Origin: a virus
Virus record (IMG/VR): IMGVR_UViG_3300026083_000350
Location: 1-29,728 of that record
Direction: 5' to 3' (one strand)
DNA: 29,728 nt
In this document: positions 28,501 through 29,728 of the stretch, one piece after another
Layout of the letters: each line of letters begins with the position of its first letter
How positions within the stretch are numbered: the first letter of the stretch is position 1
Made by a program: the position numbers and the translations under genes
Notes under the pieces: model-generated
Seen by the model: only the letters and a program-made list of their open reading frames with translations
What the model was told of the DNA's origin: nothing
The model's database searches: none

Positions 28501-29728
28501 CAATACCTGTGTTTACTAAATCTGATTTTAGATTAGAAGCAGAGACTTGCATCTCAGCCATTTTTACTCTTAAGGCGTCTATCGCTTCTGTTCCATTGTT
28601 TGTTGTTTTATTGAATTCTTTTAATTTTTCAGTAAATGCAAGCATATCTTCCGCTGTTGCATTAGGATTGATTGCTTGTGTTGCAGCTGCTCTAGTGTCA
28701 TATCTTTGGTTAAAGCGATTAATTTGCATGTCAGCGTCAATTATACCTGATAGCGCTCTTTGATCCATTGAAGCTCTGTTTGCGGCAAGTCTCGCTTCGT
28801 CAATCTTGTTTGAAAAATCAAGAAGTTCTTGAGCTTTCTTTTGTCTTTCATTTATGCCTTCCAGTAGCTGTGCTTGTTCTGATTTTAATGCGGCTAAGTA
28901 TGCATCTTTTTCAAGCATTGAAGTTTCAAGCTTTAATTCTTCCTGTACTGTTTCGAGCAATTTGCCATTGTTTGAGGCAACTTGAAACTTAGTTTCTTCT
29001 ATTAATCTTTGGGATTTTAACTCGTTTAGCTCTGATTGAACTTGTGATTCTGCTAAAGCTAATCTAAGTTTTTCCTCTCCATATGCATTTAGTTTTGCCT
29101 GAGAAGTGAGTTCTGCTATTTTTGTGTCAGCAATTTCATTTTGTAAAAGAAGCTCGCCTAATTTTTTTCGTTCTTCTACATCTTGTAATATGTTAATACG
29201 TTCCGCTTTGTCTTGTATTTGAATTCTAAGAGAAGATATTTCTTCTGTAAATTTTTGTTCCGCTATTCTTTTTCTCAATCCAAGCGCATCGATTAAAGCT
29301 TGTTGTATTTTGTTTTCTTTATTGGTTTTTGAAAGGCTAAGGTATTCTGATGTTACTTTGTCTGCTAATAACTTTACATTAGTTTCTCTAAGCTCTAAAA
29401 GCTCGCCATCTAATTTTAAACTCGGGTCTAAAGATACCACGTCTGCTTTCAGTAACCCTATTTTGCTTTGATTTTCTCTCAGCTCTGTTGTGTTTTTTCC
29501 AATTTTTCCAACAACAGCTTGGGCGGTAAGATCGTTTATTATCTCTTGCCTTAGTTTCAATTCTTCTTTTTTTGCGTCATTAAGTTGCATGTCAAACATT
29601 GTTGACTCTTCTGCTTGCTTAGCCAAAGTTTTACTATCTGTTATTCTGTCTTTAAGTATTTTGTATAATTCTTTATTACCCTCTAGTGTTTTAGCTGTTA
29701 GATTTTCGTTTTCCATTTGTAACGAAAG
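25577..29728 (-). CDS. Tail tape measure protein (5' end beyond window)
   Basis: At least 1384 residues; the frame is still open at base 29728, so the true start is probably outside, and ATG 29716 is only the first internal Met seen. The protein sets tail length and is probably ejected on infection. Residues 1-330 (from 29716) are almost continuous coiled coil (KEELKLRQEIINDL; EEKLRLALAESQVQSELNEL). Gly/Pro-rich signature motifs follow at about 873-900 (GGLVKGPGGIDNVPAMLTAG then EYVVP), 1172-1192 (SGGKIPSMLTRGEGFIPSSI) and 1208-1238 (GPSGIDKVGPVGLDEGDFII). A moderately hydrophobic stretch lies at about 1012-1026. The end, NNINVNVTIDSSG then VIREEKRLGGEL, is typical of tape measure C-termini. 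Its stop overlaps the next ATG (ATGA). Confidence 0.93.
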   Translation of the reverse strand, partial: LSLQMENENLTAKTLEGNKELYKILKDRITDSKTLAKQAEESTMFDMQLNDAKKEELKLRQEIINDLTAQAVVGKIGKNTTELRENQSKIGLLKADVVSLDPSLKLDGELLELRETNVKLLADKVTSEYLSLSKTNKENKIQQALIDALGLRKRIAEQKFTEEISSLRIQIQDKAERINILQDVEERKKLGELLLQNEIADTKIAELTSQAKLNAYGEEKLRLALAESQVQSELNELKSQRLIEETKFQVASNNGKLLETVQEELKLETSMLEKDAYLAALKSEQAQLLEGINERQKKAQELLDFSNKIDEARLAANRASMDQRALSGIIDADMQINRFNQRYDTRAAATQAINPNATAEDMLAFTEKLKEFNKTTNNGTEAIDALRVKMAEMQVSASNLKSDLVNTGIENLRTNMVQMFKDIGSGAKSVGDAYRDLGLGLAEAVLDRMMQHNVDKIISNLTYAFTGVDPEQEANKFLLANNDAVSANTSALEKLRTQLMKGIKPEKSSESAASLQEIANKIEETNKTALEGIAPKGSDLEKHITNLGIEIEDFISATGTFVQDLSKVLQTVREEKKKLKPAAEKDLLAEQFRNVSKETYDTVGGRGGRVTPLSEIQNNQEKLKARNKSIEDAMLFAESQPTEDAFSNMSRTDRAAIAAKAAITEHKQLSNRPGGPTKPIFDLNQVQENLDILKVQNTHLKEKKNLFYPNEPGVQGLVERNNNQGVRGRPVRGRLMALAELAEGAPSNSKKIMESNEAVTKLGEIKAVLLEKATEAKEGKGDLEIKLDQSQLQTLNKYQDNLGELSTNLQQGTLPLDQYSEALRQVSTMAVEEANKLKSLTNNIATQPTSPQSPPQKVVRPKGRNKFWGGEIKHFAKGGLVKGPGGIDNVPAMLTAGEYVVPKEEVENFSEGGRATRFFKGATQAAVMTITAKAVSKAMEDQSKKKGPPVFDMKKMSPLSLGSDVSLKTGDPRMSGRALAKSQEMQEYKDYLLEKAAYEVDQKNAKFKKRMGYLQQAMGFISSFAIGELTNVLREPLRKTVDFISSPFVKAGKYIGNQANDFFNGDLGFGEYSDAYRSANKAGYDLSYNQIKNSFETGQPIEYTTNKGKKNATTRTLTPQDRRRVGPEGSISYQPGNFFKVTKTRTFDDRPFTDPTRPSSNNMESSYENRALRKNSGGKIPSMLTRGEGFIPSSIARRIGYQNLETMNRTGSMPTIQGPSGIDKVGPVGLDEGDFIIRKSSTDKLMRDNPNTMRFAMQNPDGFRRGATGYYEGGIVGTGSSANFALNQPNQTQATSNEPVNRIQPLIEPPKASGIEKTSAAQNNEITNNINVNVTIDSSGKESVEAQTPEGSFQQEQELAMKIKTRVLEVIREEKRLGGELDR
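26003..27100 (-). repeat. Three tape-measure GPSGID/GEY motifs
   Basis: Motif copies at about 27100-27017, 26203-26141 and 26095-26003, each 'GG/GP..(G)ID.VPaMLT.GE(Y/F)(V/I)(V/I)P'-like. The first and third share GPxGIDxV; the second keeps IPSMLTRGE. Similar motifs are widespread in tape measure proteins and are a reliable identifier. Confidence 0.8.

Noticed and set aside
1-29728. tRNA genes, CRISPR arrays, insertion sequences, attachment sites
   Set aside because: Gaps between genes are too short for RNA genes, and no repeat-spacer pattern, transposase or integrase is seen.

Overview
This is a very compact, AT-rich stretch of a tailed-phage genome (or a prophage). The clearest evidence is a tail module in the order of the lambda family: tape measure, then gpM-like, gpL-like, gpK-like and a fused gpI-gpJ. 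That order points to a long, non-contractile (siphovirus-type) tail. The host cannot be named. Three promoters match the sigma-70 consensus (TTGACA and TATAAT-like elements), which fits a proteobacterial host better than Bacteroidota. The low GC and marine-style protein families are suggestive only. There is no gene-free gap over about 155 bases, and I see no tRNA, rRNA, CRISPR array, insertion sequence or integrase.

Left edge (1-1598, minus strand): a PseB/FnlA-type UDP-GlcNAc 4,6-dehydratase, cut by the window edge, follows a DUF115/sialyltransferase-like protein. Together they look like a pair for making and transferring a nonulosonic (pseudaminic-type) sugar. A divergent regulatory region (1599-1751) carries two promoters, a perfect hairpin and a set of ACGT repeats.

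Middle (1752-9526, plus strand): a tightly overlapping run encodes a phage sigma factor, SSB, a GT4 glycosyltransferase, two small proteins, and then, from an internal consensus promoter, an FmdB-like protein, a beta-rich protein of unknown function, a three-domain glycosyltransferase (GT4, DUF4214, N-terminal GT9), a DUF6165 protein, the missing C-terminal half of the GT9 enzyme, and a candidate Rad52-like annealing protein. Most genes overlap by 1-11 bases, so translation is probably coupled. Glycan genes are interleaved with DNA-metabolism and transcription genes.

Right two thirds (9523-29728, minus strand): the tail operon, read from right to left. It holds the tape measure (open at the window edge), two related beta-rich tail proteins, a 1772-residue gpM-like protein with a duplicated gpM domain and a von Willebrand A-like domain, a protein with an ASH/HYDIN-type Ig domain, gpL (iron-sulfur type), gpK (JAMM plus NlpC/P60) and a 1725-residue gpI-gpJ fusion with a C-type lectin-like domain near its end. 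The two modules converge on a shared TTAA that supplies both stop codons.

The most notable points are the GT9 enzyme split in two around a DUF6165 gene, the lectin domain in the tail tip, the vWA domain inside a gpM-like protein, and the apparently leaderless transcript at 4358. All functions are inferred from sequence motifs read by eye; no database search was possible.
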